Below the pieces are notes generated by a model, which searched no databases, was not told the origin of the DNA, and saw nothing but the letters and a program-made list of their open reading frames with translations. Shown piece by piece: positions 35,801-48,200 of a stretch of DNA of 64,000 nucleotides. The translations under genes and the position numbers were made by a program. The stretch lies in NCBI GenBank assembly GCA_030848705.1, contig CM061243.1, positions 1,212,001 through 1,276,000 on the forward strand, written 5' to 3'. The first letter of the stretch is position 1. Every line of letters begins with the position of its first letter. The DNA comes from Heracleum sosnowskyi (Eukaryota > Streptophyta > Magnoliopsida > Apiales > Apiaceae).

Positions 35801-38800
35801 TGACCTAAAAGAATTTTGACATCAAAAGTGACCTAGGGTTTTAGTCTTGGCCTGTGAAAATGTACACCGTCAACATAACACACAGACATGTGTGTCAATC
35901 ACATAAAATAAAATTTATCCTCTTGAATCTTGAAATCAAATAAAATTTACGTCTTAAAAAAGCATAACTTCACGTAAATCAAATTTATCCTCTTGAATCT
36001 TGAAATTTAGAGTGTTCTCCTGTTGTGGGTTGTGAACCATAACGATGGACTTCTGTTATTAAGCCTTCGTAATAATACAAGTAGACTTCTGTCACTTAAG
36101 GACGTGTGGAACCAAATTTTTATAACTCATATAGAAGAAGTCAATCGCTTTATAAGGGAATGTGAATAAGTAGGGGTACATCCACAATGAACTTTCTCAA
36201 TTGGAGAACTAGATGAAAGGGCCCTTGAAGGATCTCATAGGCTCAGCAGTAGTCTGAAACAAATATACTGCAATGCTAAATAAGCTGAAAATTACATAAA
36301 TCTCTTCAATAAATCTTAGTGCAATGCCCGTGATTTTTTGAACCGGGAAAATCAACATTCGCCAGATTCTTTCATTCTCAAGCACACCCAGTTCTAGAGC
36401 AACTCAATATTTAATACGAAGAAATATCATTTGTATGAGTGCAAAAGGAGATTAGGCTTCATCACAAGAGATCATTTCATAATTCACAGGAATAAACTAT
36501 CAGTGGTCTAAACATCTGTAATATACCTGATTAATCCTTCGATTAAATCGCGATTCAGTTTCAAATCCGATTAATCTCTACAAGATTATTTTTGGGATGT
36601 ATATTATATAACAAATTGCATGATATATAATTATATAAAGAATTTGTGATATTATGAATATATAATGATTATTATATGAATAATAGAACAAAAAGTAATC
36701 AATTAACTAGAACAATATCATATAATTATCCATTACATAAATATTCATAATACATATTTTTATCGCATTTTTTATTAGATATAATTATAAATTTCAATTA
36801 TTAAATCAAAAAACGAAATTAAACTACTTTCTTAAAAAGAATAATTGAAAACTAATCAAATAGTCCAAAGTGATTCTACAACAGAATCAAATTTATCCAA
36901 AATGATTCTGCAGTAGAATCAAATTTAAAATCAATATTTTTTATTCAAATTTTAAATATTAAATTTTTTATAAAGTTGGTATATGCTAATATTCTACATT
37001 AGAATCAGATTACATATTTAATGGAAAAAAATTTAAAATTATTTATGAGATTCTATAATAGAATATATGGTTCTCCCCGATTCTCTATATAAGATGGTTC
37101 TCCCCGGAACAATGACCTCATTGTAATATATCCAATTAGTGTTCCGATTATACGGTTTATAGCTACAAGGCCATTGTGCCGATTAGCAATTTTTACAACA
37201 TTGACTAGAATCATTAGCACAAGAGCAGGTATCAACAAATAAAACAGAAAATCATACTTGTTGGTCTACAGACACAAAGTTAGAACAATTGTGCCACAAA
37301 AAGAAGATAAACCTGGAGGACACACAGAATATCAGGAAGATGGTTCCTTGATTCATCAACAGGTCCTGCAATAAATGTCACCAAGTAAGCCTATCTTGAT
37401 TAAAGTTGGAGATAAAATAAAATATCAGCAAAAAAACAACAAATACCAAGCAACACAAACAAGTGGTGAGCTGGCGCATCAGCCATTAGTTGTAAATCAT
37501 TTGGAGAGTTTTTGTAGTGAGAGGCAACATATAAAGCCATCATCCGCTGAAATCATCAAACGCCATAGACACAAAAATTTAGTCATAAAATAAGGAAGAA
37601 AACAAAAAAAACTCATATCAAAATAACTCACTATCTTTGCTATACGCATGTAATTACCTGTAAAAATAACTCACTATCTTTGTGATATGAAAAAAGCGTA
37701 TCTCGATTAACATAATAAAGGTCACATTCGCTTGGTGGAGGCAACCTATTCACACAAAAAGGAGAGGCTGTCAGCAAAGGAAAAAAATCCACTCCTCTAG
37801 ATGGAGGTATGAGTGTGTGCGTGCGTGTCTGTTTGTGTATTGAGATTTCTGAATTTACCATTTTCCCAATAGAAATATATAAATAAACAAACAGGCAGTC
37901 AGGAACCCTGTCCTGCTGGTGTTGGATAAAAAAGTACGAACCTGCTGATACCGGGAATATAGCTGGTTACATCTAAGCAAAGTAAAGCATGGAGCCAGGA
38001 TTCAATAGGATCACCGGATGAATATCTGATAGACTCAGTCAACTCTATCTTCTTGAAAAGACGGCCTACATTTATGGTAAACAAGTCATAACAAACTTCA
38101 GTACATAACGGACTTCGGAAATGTTATACTTTATAAGCTATGCCTCTATTTCATATGTTCATCCCTGCATTACAAATTTATAATTATGGAATGCAAATGT
38201 GCAAGTTCAAGTAAATGAAACCAATAGTCAGACGCTTAAATCAACTCCATATAAAATAAGTGCGGCTTACCTTTCAAAAAAGTTACTTGTTACTCAAAAG
38301 TTTTTTATAATTATACATAAGTGGAATTATGTTTTTCAAATATTATTTGTTTAAATAATTCAACTTGCAAGCAAATAATGTGTTTATACAACCAAAAAGT
38401 TATAATCAGGAAAGAATATACTAAGTTCGCATTAAAAAAAAAGGAAGAAGAATTCACCAAGAGATTTAGCTAAAAAATTACAAACAGAAGTACTCAAAGT
38501 TCCATGTTTCTGCAAGGGGTATATTGATTTTTGTCCAAGTCAAACACAAACTCAAAAGCTCAAGAATAAAAGAAAAGAAGTACATCACATCCAACTTCCG
38601 GAATTCAACTTTAAAATTTCTGTTAAGTTATAAGATTTAATTAACAAGCGGTGAAACAGACAATTATGTTAATTTCGGTTTATAAGTTGATCAAGTTTGC
38701 CAAATAAGCCCTTAAACACCATATGCATGGCAGTAAAGAAAAAGAACCATATGTTTACAAGAGAATGCTTTCAAACATCAAACATGTTTGCTTTTGGCAT

Positions 38801-41800
38801 GTCTGATTTGTAAACGTGAAGGACCACATTCCAGATGAAGGTAAAATAATAAAATATAGAACCGTCGCTTCAATTCTTCAATAGTTTGTCAAACTCATCT
38901 CTTCAAAGTATGAAGCGATAACCCTATTTAATGTTAAAGAAAAAGAAAATACTAGCACGTTGACAAATAAAAATCTACATAATTGCCACCAACTAATAAG
39001 AGCAACGTACTGTATCATGATTCATGAACAACACAAAGTTTAAAAAATACCAGAGAGCGAGTTTGCAGAGTTTCTTGTTGAGATACGGCTTTGCTCCTCC
39101 AACTGCTGCAGTAGCTTCAATGATAAAGACCGCCCTGTGCCTTCATAACTTCAAAATAGAATTGAGTATATTAACAAATGTGAATAGGCTATCCGGCTCC
39201 AGAGGAGATACTATTAAGGAATAAAAGCAATTGATTTCAAAACTGAGCATATACGGTTTAGATTCCACACCATTGAGACATAATGATAAACTTATAATGC
39301 ACATCTCAATACCCGTTAACTGTAGAAGAAAGGAAGACCAGATAAGGGCCAAGCAAGGACTTCACAACTGGCAACGGAATTGCTGCAGCTTCATCAACCA
39401 CCAAGAGTTCGACTTGGGAAAGCTTTCCATGTTCATGCGGGTGTATATACTGCATAGAAGATATTGGTGAAACTATTACTTACAAAAGCTGAAGTAATAT
39501 GAAAGTTTCTTGGTACAACGACCTTTTTCTAATACATTTGGTACCATGGGACGACAAGATATAAGCTCTTACCACTTGAGCTATCATTTTGCTTAACTAT
39601 ATTATGTTTCTTTCATTTGCTCAGAAATGTAAAATATAAAACTTTTCGGGCTGAAACAAGCAGGACTTTCTCCCTCCTACTAATCACTCTGGAAGAAAAA
39701 GAATATGTAATTGGCATCTCGGGTCATATATAACTGATTACGAAAACATAGGAGAAGAGATGGATACTGACCTGAATCGTTTGTCTGTGTTGTCTATAAA
39801 AATTGATTCGCACAGTTGCTTTCTTGAAATTTGGATTGTTGCTCTGCACAATATCATAATCTAGATGCTCCTATAAAGAAAATTTTGTAGTTACAATATT
39901 AAACTTGGCAGCTAAAGAGTACAGACGATATCTCATTCATTTGAATTTTCGTAAACATTATGGAAAGAATATCATATTGTCATAGAGAAATCTTAAATGT
40001 CGTGCAAACTGCAAACAAATAAAGTTATAATTAGTTAGCATCATATCATTTCGCAGAGAATGATATAAGGAGTGATATATCACCTCCGATCCACCCAATT
40101 CTTTGTAACTGAGTTTGGTACAGAGGGTAAGAAAACAGAGTAAACATGTTCAAAGTGGTGGATACCACCGACATTAACAATAGAATAAGTGTCTCACTCA
40201 CATTAGCCCTAAATCTATTGTATTAATATAGTTAGAGATAAAATGCTAGTGTCTCACATGTTAATTTCAAGATATTATATCTTGTGATGAATTGGAAAAG
40301 GATTCATAACTCTTGTTAATGATTTGATACACATAGTTCAATTATTTAATTATAAGATTGATACGCGAGCTATGAAACTTATAATTCTTAGTTCTCTTAG
40401 TTTATACTTGTACTACGATTGATCATTGATATTTAATTTAGAAAATTTTCTTTTAGCAAAGTATGAGAAATAGTTATCCCAATATATTAAACATTCATTG
40501 AATTAAATTGAAGAATCCTAGTTCTCAGGTTGTTGTTCCTCCTAATAAATCTTAGTTTTGATGCCTATTAGTTTAATTTAGTTGGTACACAAAGCAACCC
40601 AATATTTTTCGCACTTCTTCCAAATTTGAAGGAATAACAACTTGAACTTATATGAATTATTACATCAACAATTACTCCATCCTATTTCGTGAGTTTAAAA
40701 CAAATTCAAATCTTTTTAGAATGAAGATGTGTCATAACATGTATTACATGACCCAATGTAGTTGTCAATAGTTAAGAATGTAGTTATAACATATATAAAA
40801 ATCTTCGAAGGAATGGATCCGACGCTTCATGCTTGATAACCGATCAAAACAGTTTCTATCTTAACTATATCTATAAAACATACCTTATACTCCAACATCT
40901 CAAATCCTATGCATACGAACTCAAACAACGTTTTCAAATTCTCAGGCGTAGGTGCAGTAACAAAGATATTGGAATACCTACAAAAGTTGATTGTTTGCTT
41001 AGTGTAGTTCAGGGGTTGACAAACATGTAAAGAAATGAATGGACAAGTATCATGCAATACCCTGCAGCAATCGCTCCAGAAATCGCAAGACCCAATGCTG
41101 CAGACTTCCCACGGCCACGACCAGCAATCAAAGCAATTGTGCTGCGAAGTTTTTTATCCAATATGGCATCAAGAAATGTAACAACCGCTTTTCCCTATTC
41201 AAATGCTTCCATAGTCAGCACCACTTTTTAATGACATAACAGAAAATAGCACACAAGTTAAATAAACAATTCAAACCTGGTCCAACGTGCAACATTTTTT
41301 AAGCAATGGACCAACAGGAAAATCATCATTCAATTGATCTTTCAATTTTTTTAGGTCCTGGTCAACTTCTGAGAGTCCGTGAGAGTCCTTGCAATGCCAT
41401 CAATAGAATGAACAATATTAGATTTTTGTGGGACACCATTACTACAATTTAACTTTGCACACACTAAATATTTCATCACTTTTATGGTTAACAATCACAA
41501 ACAATCTGTTAACCACCTAACACTGTTTAACACATGCACATTCAAATGATTAAATCTACACAAATCATGAATATTACCTCTTTGACTGGAACTGGGGTAA
41601 TCGACTTCATATGAGAAAAAACGGGTAAAATGTTTAGCTCATCATCCAGAACCATACATGTCTTGCATGAAGCAAGTGACAGTAAAAATCGTTCATTAAA
41701 GCGTCCAGTAGCCACAGAATGAGATGCAGTACGGTACCTCTCGTGAACATCCTGTATTGAAGCCAAATGGATAAACATAACAGTGATTAAGCACACATCT

Positions 41801-42745
41801 CACTAGAAACGGCCAACCACAAATGGAAGTATAATTAATGCAGTGTATTATATCTAAATCTAAAATTATAATAATATCTGAAAGTTTCTCAAATGGGATG
41901 AGAGAGTAGAATATATGGCCATATTGGCTCCTACCATAACCATGGTGTACAGACTTGTAAGAGAGGATAAATTGCGAAGCATCAATACAATCAGTCCACC
42001 GCCCGCCACCGTTTCTATTGTTCTAGCAAGAAGATTTGGCGTCAATGCTTCAAAATCCTAAAAGGGTACGAGGTAACAGAAATGATTATCATAAATGAGC
42101 AAAAAAACGAATAAGCACTACACCAAGACCATAATTCGAATATGTAACCAACCTGTAATACCAACATGCCAAATGTTCTCCCCAAAATCTTTTCAGAATC
42201 TTTGTACTGGCGGTGTTCTATTGCCCCGCTATCAAGGAAAAGTGAAGAAGCAGTGGCCATATCGGAATCCAAAAGCCCCCGGGCCAATAGCTTTTTGAGT
42301 TGCTTATCACGCTTTTTCCTATGACTAAAAACCACACAGGAAATCAGCTTGAGTATCAAGCAACCACTACAAGAAAAAACTTATCCTACAACGCTCAGAC
42401 GAAAAAGTGTTGCCCGGGCAGGAATATTTTTTTAAAAAAATTATCCTCGTAGAAACCTGCTAATATCAAGTTTATCCTTGTAGCACCAGAGAATATGTGG
42501 CTTAGACTTGTTCCCTAAGTGTCTTCGCATCAGATAATCAAGGTTTGTAATCTGTAAGAATCATAAATACACATAAACATACAGGATTTATATATATATA
42601 TATATAAATAGGTTTATAATATGTAGACTTGAGAGAGTGCCTGATGAGAAGACTTGTCACCGATGATGACGAACAAGGAACGGTGTTTGGTTTTGACGCC
42701 ATTATCAATGAGATCTATGATCCGCTTATCTACTTTCTTCCTCAT
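26889..42745 (-). CDS. RNA cytidine acetyltransferase (NAT10/Kre33/TmcA family), complete, 26 exons
   Basis: This nucleolar enzyme makes N4-acetylcytidine in 18S rRNA and tRNA using acetyl-CoA and ATP, and is needed for small-subunit assembly. Minus-strand exons (low-high): 42641-42745, 42457-42551, 42153-42324, 41935-42057, 41578-41751, 41277-41387, 41061-41194, 40884-40977, 39772-39870, 39313-39449, 39051-39148, 37942-38065, 37658-37745, 37447-37546, 37313-37365, 35548-35700, 35393-35430, 32449-32542, 30859-31038, 30661-30766, 30504-30576, 29996-30143, 28511-28639, 27638-27763, 27217-27282, 26889-27134. The sum is 3066 nt, ~1021 residues, the usual length. Start MRKKVDKRIIDLIDNGVK; Walker A GRGRGKS (~285-291); DEAAAIPLP (~388-396); SESIRYSSGDPIE-like TESIRYSSGDPIESWL; GNAT acetyl-CoA site RIVRIATHPGAMK-LGYGS (~608-626); Lys-rich C-terminus typical of nucleolar proteins. 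All phases join. Intron 1 needs a GC donor (CAG|GCACTC). Confidence 0.96.
30177..30458. mobile_element. hAT-type MITE in intron 21 of the acetyltransferase gene
   Basis: Ends CAGGGGCGTAGCCA and TGGCTATGCCCCTG are inverted and flanked by a perfect 8 bp duplication CTCAAGAA (30169-30176, 30459-30466). The interior carries TTGACCCCACTAA several times. Without the element the 360 bp intron would be ~70 bp. Confidence 0.92.
42361..42456. repeat. CACTA-terminus-like sequence in intron 2 of the acetyltransferase gene
   Basis: CACTACAAGAAAAAACTTAT at 42365 matches the usual CACTA (En/Spm) transposon end. The matching inverse end is absent from this 132 bp intron, so it can only be a remnant or chance. 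Confidence 0.35.
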
Positions 42746-42943
42746 ACTTGTCACTCACCTGGAATCGAATTCTTCTGCAAATATAGAAGCGGCGATGATC
42801 AAAATTTCGGGTTTAGGGTTTATTCGGCTATATTTATTTTGGTTTCGGTTGGGCTGGCCTTCAATATTACTAACTTGATGTGCAATATACAGGCACATCA
42901 ACTTATTATTTCATAGTTTCTAAATGTACTTTAACATTACTTA

Positions 42944-43216
42944 GGGCGTATTTGGCTTATATTTTAAGTTATAACTTATGCTTGATAAGAGCGAGTGGTG
43001 TTTGTGTAACTTAATAAGTTATTTTAGTTAATTTATCAACTTATTCTTTGATTTCTTTATTTTTTTAATATTTTATATTTTGACATTTGTGTTTTTAAAT
43101 ATTTTTTTAATTTAAAATACAAGTATTGAAATCATTGTATTAATTTATCAGTTATATAACACTTACTCATTTTAAGTTATAATAAGTCAACTTTTTTGTG
43201 ATACCCAAACACACAC
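42944..43216. mobile_element. Possible Tourist-like (PIF/Harbinger) MITE
   Basis: The left end GGGCGTATTTGGCTTATATT and right end ...TACCCAAACACACAC form a weak inverted pair, and TTA flanks both sides (42941-42943, 43217-43219). Inner arms (TTTTAAGTTATAACTTA ... CATTTTAAGTTATAATAAG) are also inverted. Terminal decay makes this tentative. It lies just upstream of the acetyltransferase start. Confidence 0.5.
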
Positions 43217-43433
43217 TTAATACAATGCACACTTTAATATTTCTCATGCACTGTTTATCATTTTTAACTTGATTCTTTACAAATATCATATATAAGTAAT
43301 TATTTATATTGTTATAGAAAAAAAGTAATTATTTATATTTACTTTTCGTAAATATATAATTTATTCTTTCATTTTTTATTATTAAGAGAAAATTGCTGCA
43401 TGATAAAAGCCACTATAAAATAATTTTTTAACA

Positions 43434-44090
43434 TATTTGAAAGATGTGTCGTGTGGGTCCCTGCCCGTAAAACTTTGTACCTTCTCAGCAAAGGATACCA
43501 CTCTTGTCTTTGCTGCCTCGGAGAGACCATTTGTTATTTACAGCAACAAGAAGAAATTGCTCGAGGACAAGCTAGACCTCAAGGATATTCATTATATGTG
43601 CCCTTTCAACTCTGCTGCTACCCCCGACAGGTACAGTCACTTTCAGATTTTGCAAGTCATTATATGTGATAATACGTACCCTTTCATTTCTGCTGCTTTC
43701 CCAGACTGGTACATCCTTTAAGATTCTGGAAGTCACTATATGTGCTAGATGAACAAAATAAGGAATCAACTAGCTAGCTGCAGCTTGTCTTGTTGAAGTT
43801 CTGTCAGTAGCTAGATTTCTACAATTCTTTGTCTCTTTCCCCTTGTAAATGCTCCTGTTTCCCAGAGAATCAAGAAACTGTCAGTCCATGCAACGTTTTT
43901 TTTTTAGATGCAGTCTTGCAAGTATGTTTGCGATGTTTGGTAAGCATAATGATGCTTTATCTACTTGCATGTCTCATAAATTATCTTTTGGTTTCCAAAC
44001 AGCATTGCAGTTGCAGGCACTGATGAGCTTACAATGTACACCATTGATTATCAAATGATACAAATTCTTTCCATCTCGATTCAGAATGTG
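43434..44090 (+). pseudogene. DDB1: DDB1 (UV-damaged DNA-binding protein 1) gene fragment
   Basis: DDB1 is the WD-propeller adaptor of CUL4 E3 ubiquitin ligases. The frame at 43440-43630 gives VKLCTFSAKDTTLVFAASER, VIYSNKKKLLEDKLDLKDI and HYMCPFNSAATPD, matching a central DDB1 stretch of the form THVFAASDRP-VIYS-NKKLL-MCPFN-AAFPD. The following exon-like piece near 44001-44060 (IAVAGTDELTMYTID) matches the next DDB1 segment. Between them ~70 bp is duplicated: CTTTCATTTCTGCTGCTTTC near 43681 repeats CTTTCAACTCTGCTGCTACC near 43602. Only this small part of the ~1090-residue protein is present and there is no start, so it is a non-functional fragment. Confidence 0.82.
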
Positions 44091-44119
44091 CCACGTTGTC
44101 TCTGCTATCAAGAATATTC

Positions 44120-44347
44120 TTGTGATATTTATTCAGATGATACGGAGGATCTATACCCTCCACTGATATAATTATCCATGCCCGGTATTATTATATACTC
44201 TTTAAATCTTTTCTCCCCGAGTGCAACAGCTTGTTGGCGTAAGTGTGCGAATCTATAGTTCAAAGTGAGTATTCCAGTTTGCTATTGTAATTTTGAAAAT
44301 TCTAGACTCGTGTCATGTAATTTTACGGTTTTTAAAATTTTATAATT
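44120..44347 (+). pseudogene. Fragment copy of the IQD gene 3' end
   Basis: This copies the last ~50 coding bases and the 3' UTR of the gene at 16353-18223 (parental 18173-18401), with only a handful of differences over ~228 bp. It abuts the DDB1 fragment directly. Confidence 0.93.
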
Positions 44348-44407
44348 TGCTACACATTTGAAGGACTCTTTTTATAAGGTTAACATGTGCAAAACATAGC
44401 TCAATTT

Positions 44408-44680
44408 TTAGAAACAGCCTGAACCACTGGGATGGAGGAGTTGGAGTCCGGTACTGTCATTAAGTGCAGGGTCCCTCTAAAACTGAAAGCTTAGGTGCTC
44501 ATGTGATTCGACTTGGAAGTAGGATTGCTACGTTGTGACTCTTGCCCGACCTTTGGCAATCGCCTAGCAATTACTCTATGTTCACCCTTTGTTGCTTTGC
44601 TCCTCGTGTTTTATAGGAATATTAATAAGAATATAATGTAGCAAGGGAATTATTAAATCCGGGTTCTGTAACTGACTCGT
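44408..44680. repeat. Segment duplicated at 55177-55460
   Basis: It shares GAACCA(C/T)TGGGATGGAG, TGCTCATGTGATTCG, TTGTGACTCTTGCCCGACC and GCTCGTGTTTTATAG with 55177-55460 at roughly 85%. Both copies lie downstream of an IQD fragment, but the parental IQD locus lacks the segment. No gene is recognised in it. Confidence 0.85.
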
Positions 44681-44936
44681 AAGAGCATCTCCTACCATGC
44701 TCACACTGAAATAGTTTTGATAAAAGTTGGAGAAGAAGGATATATTGTATCCCATTTCATAGTCATGATTATTGATATTAAAATTAATTTCAGGTCCACT
44801 CTAAATCATTAAAAATTATTAGGTCGATCTAACACATTAATATCATTAAAAGACCCTGATAATTTAAAAGAAGAAAATCAAATTCAAAGATCATATCAAG
44901 CTGTTACTTTTAAGATAATAGTTGGTTCATGAACAT

Positions 44937-45219
44937 TATTGGTTATAAGATCAACTTATACGTATTTGATAAACTGAAGAACACAAGACATAAGCTAAAT
45001 GCTTCTTATTATTTTAATGAACTGCAAAGTGCATGAATATATAAAGATTACAACTCAAATGGAACTAGAAAACAGGAAACAACTAACCACTACTTTCCTA
45101 CTATTTCTCTACCACTATTACCAGATTTATTTGTTCCTAAAAACACTCCTCAACTACTAGACTAAGTCTTCACTCCAGTAACGGCTAGAACTTGAAACTA
45201 GTTTGAGATTATTCCAACA
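44937..45219 (-). repeat. 3' LTR of the young Copia element
   Basis: 283 bp; reads identical to 49354-49636. The polypurine tract (minus-strand GGGGGAGTAA) abuts it at 45220-45229. Confidence 0.95.
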
Positions 45220-45235
45220 TTACTCCCCCATAATC

Positions 45236-48200
45236 TCAAACTTGTCTGTGCAAGTTCTTGATGCCTAGCAGATTTCTCATTCGCTCAAACTTGACTGCAA
45301 ACAATGCCTTCGTTAACGAGTCTGCCTTCTGGTTTTCACTACTCACATGCCTTACAATGACTTCCCCTCGTTCGATGCATTCTCGTATGAAATGATAACG
45401 AAGGTCTATATGCTTGCTTCTCCCGTGGAAAACTGGATTTTTCGCCAAATCAATCGCAGACCTGTTGTCAAGGTAGATCACCACTGGTCCTATCCATTCT
45501 CCAGTTAACTCCTTCAGAACATTCCGCAGCCAAATGGCTTGGCATGCCGCTGCAGTCGCGGCCATGAACTCAGCTTCACATGACGACAAGGCGACACTTC
45601 TCTGTTTTTGAGATACCCAGGATACAAGACTCTCATTCAAGTAGAACACCATCCCACCTGTAGACTTTCTATCCTCAAGATGTCCTGCATGATCGCTATC
45701 TGAGTACCCCGTTAGCTCGTTGTTTCCAGCATCTTTTGTGTACACTAATCCATACTCCATTGTCCCTTTCACATACCGTAGAATCCTCTTAGCAGCTTCC
45801 AAGTGCACTGTAGTTGGCCTTTCCATAAACCTGCTGACTATACCCACAGCAAATGCTATATCGGGTCTGGTATGGACTAGATATCGCAGTCCACCCACCA
45901 AACTCTTAAACTCTGTAGCATTCACAGCCTTTCCATTCAAATCTTTCGACAACTGTTGCTTTGGATCCATAGGGTATTTGCTTGGATTGCACTGGAGCAT
46001 GCCTGCTCGTTCAAGGACTTTTCTGGCATACCCAGATTGCTTCAATTCGATGTAATCAGCTCCCTGTTCAACTTCTAACCCCAGATAGTAGTTGAGCTTT
46101 CCCATATCACTCATATCAAACTTCGAGCTCATCTGATTCTTGAAATCTCCAATCAGTGATGCACAGCTTCCAGTGATCAAAAGATCGTCTACATACACAC
46201 CCACAATCAACGAATTGTTACCTTCGCGTTTCACATAAACTGCATGCTCATAAGGGCATCTTGCAAATCCCAACTCCTCCAAACATTTGCTAAGCTTCGA
46301 ATACCATGCACGAGGGGCTTGTCTGAGCCCATACAATGCCTTCAGGAGTCTATAAACTTGCCGTTCTCGTCCCTTAACCACGAAGCCCTCTGGTTGTGAT
46401 ACGTAAACCTCCTCTTGAATTTCACCATTCAAAAAGGCTGTCTTGACATCCAAGTGGTGCACCTCCCATGAGTTTTTTGCTGCCAATGCCAACAATAAAC
46501 GAACAGTCTCTAAGCGTGTAACTGGGGCGTATATTTCATCAAAATCAACCCCCTTCTCTTGCACATACCCTTTAGCAACCAAGCGAGCCTTGTGCTTGAT
46601 CACATTCCCGTTGGCATCCTTCTTTAGCTTGAAAATCCACTTCAACCCAATCTCTTTGTGTCCCTTTGGCAAATCCGTGAGCACCCATGTTCCGTTCTTT
46701 TCTATTGAGTCCAGTTCATTCTGCATAGCTTTCCGCCATTCTTTATCTTTTACAGCATGCTTGAATGAGTTTGGCTCATCTATTCCCATAAGCAATAGTT
46801 CATCCTCCTGGTCTACTTCATCAGTCTCAGCATATACTTCTTCCAACCTTCTGAATTTTCTGGGCGTGGCACTGTCATCGTAACTATCCGGATCAATAAT
46901 TTCCCTCGAATGCTGAGGGTCTGGGGATTGCATTCCAGTGCTGTTCTCAGTGGTTTCGTAGCTGTCGACTTCTTCACCTTCACTTTGTTCATCACCCTCT
47001 TCATTCAACACAGAAAAAGACACATTTTTCTGTGAATCCCCCTTTTCAAAGTCCTGCCAATTCCATTCCTCTTCTTCATTGAAAGTGACATCACGGCTGA
47101 CAAGTAACTTGTTGTTCAGAGGGTCGAACAAACGATAGGCCTTCGTACCTGGTTCCTTTCCAAGGTTGATCACCTTTTGGCTTCGATCATCAAGTTTCTT
47201 AGTACGTTCACCAGGCACTTTCATGTGAACAAGACAACCGAAAACTCGTATGTGGCTTACATCAGGTTTGCAATCCATCCATGCTTCATACGGAGTCACT
47301 CCAGACAGTGCTCTAGTAGGCAATCGATTCAACACATAAACTGAGTGTCTTATCGCCTCAGCCCAGAGCACAGCTGGTACTTTCCTTTGTTTCAAGTAGC
47401 TTCTTGCCATCTCAACCACCGTTCGATTCCTTCTTTCAACCACGCCGTTTTGTTGCGGCGTGTATGGTGCAGTGAATTGTCGGGCAACTCCAATTTCTTC
47501 ATAGTACAAATGAAATGCCTTTGACATGAATTCCCCTCCCCTATCGGTTCTGAGTGTCCCTATCCTTCCCTTTTGCTTATTCTCCACTTTGGCTCGAAAT
47601 CTTTTAAATACATTCAAAGCTTCACTCTTTTCTTTAAGCATATATACCCACATGATTCGAGTAAAATCATCAACCAACAAAAGAAAATAACGATTACCAG
47701 CCATAGTAGTAGGTGAGATAGGACCACATATATCTGCATGTATGAGCTCTAGGGCACGACTTGCTTTAAAATTCGACTGAGAGGGGAAAGGTTTTCTTAC
47801 TTGTTTTGCGAGTAAACAGCCATCACAGACACCTTTAGGTTGTACGATCTCGGGTAGCCCTCTGACCATTTTATTCTTTGACATCAAGGTTAGAGCCTGG
47901 AAATTAACATGCCCAAGTCTCGAGTGCCATAACCAGGACTTCTCATCGTTCTTTGACAGTAGACATACCTCCTCAGCTGGATTCAGAATGATCTTGTATA
48001 ATCTGTTTCCCGACCTTGCAACCTTCATCAGCAATTTCTTTTCATTGTCGTACACACGTAACAGGGCTTCATGAATCATAACTTTGTATCCGCCTTCGGA
48101 CAGCTGGCCAAGACTTATGACATTACTACATAGATTTGGTATGTAGTAAACATCATGAAATGTCCTTTCTCGTCCATCTTTACACTTGAAGCTGACAGAC

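Noticed and set aside
43434..44680. Helitron carrying the DDB1 and IQD fragments
   Set aside because: Plausible, but no TC start or CTRR end with a hairpin could be placed, so only the fragment capture is reported.
45720..46883. Plus-strand open frames of 111 and 146 codons
   Set aside because: They are antisense shadows of the Copia pol frame.
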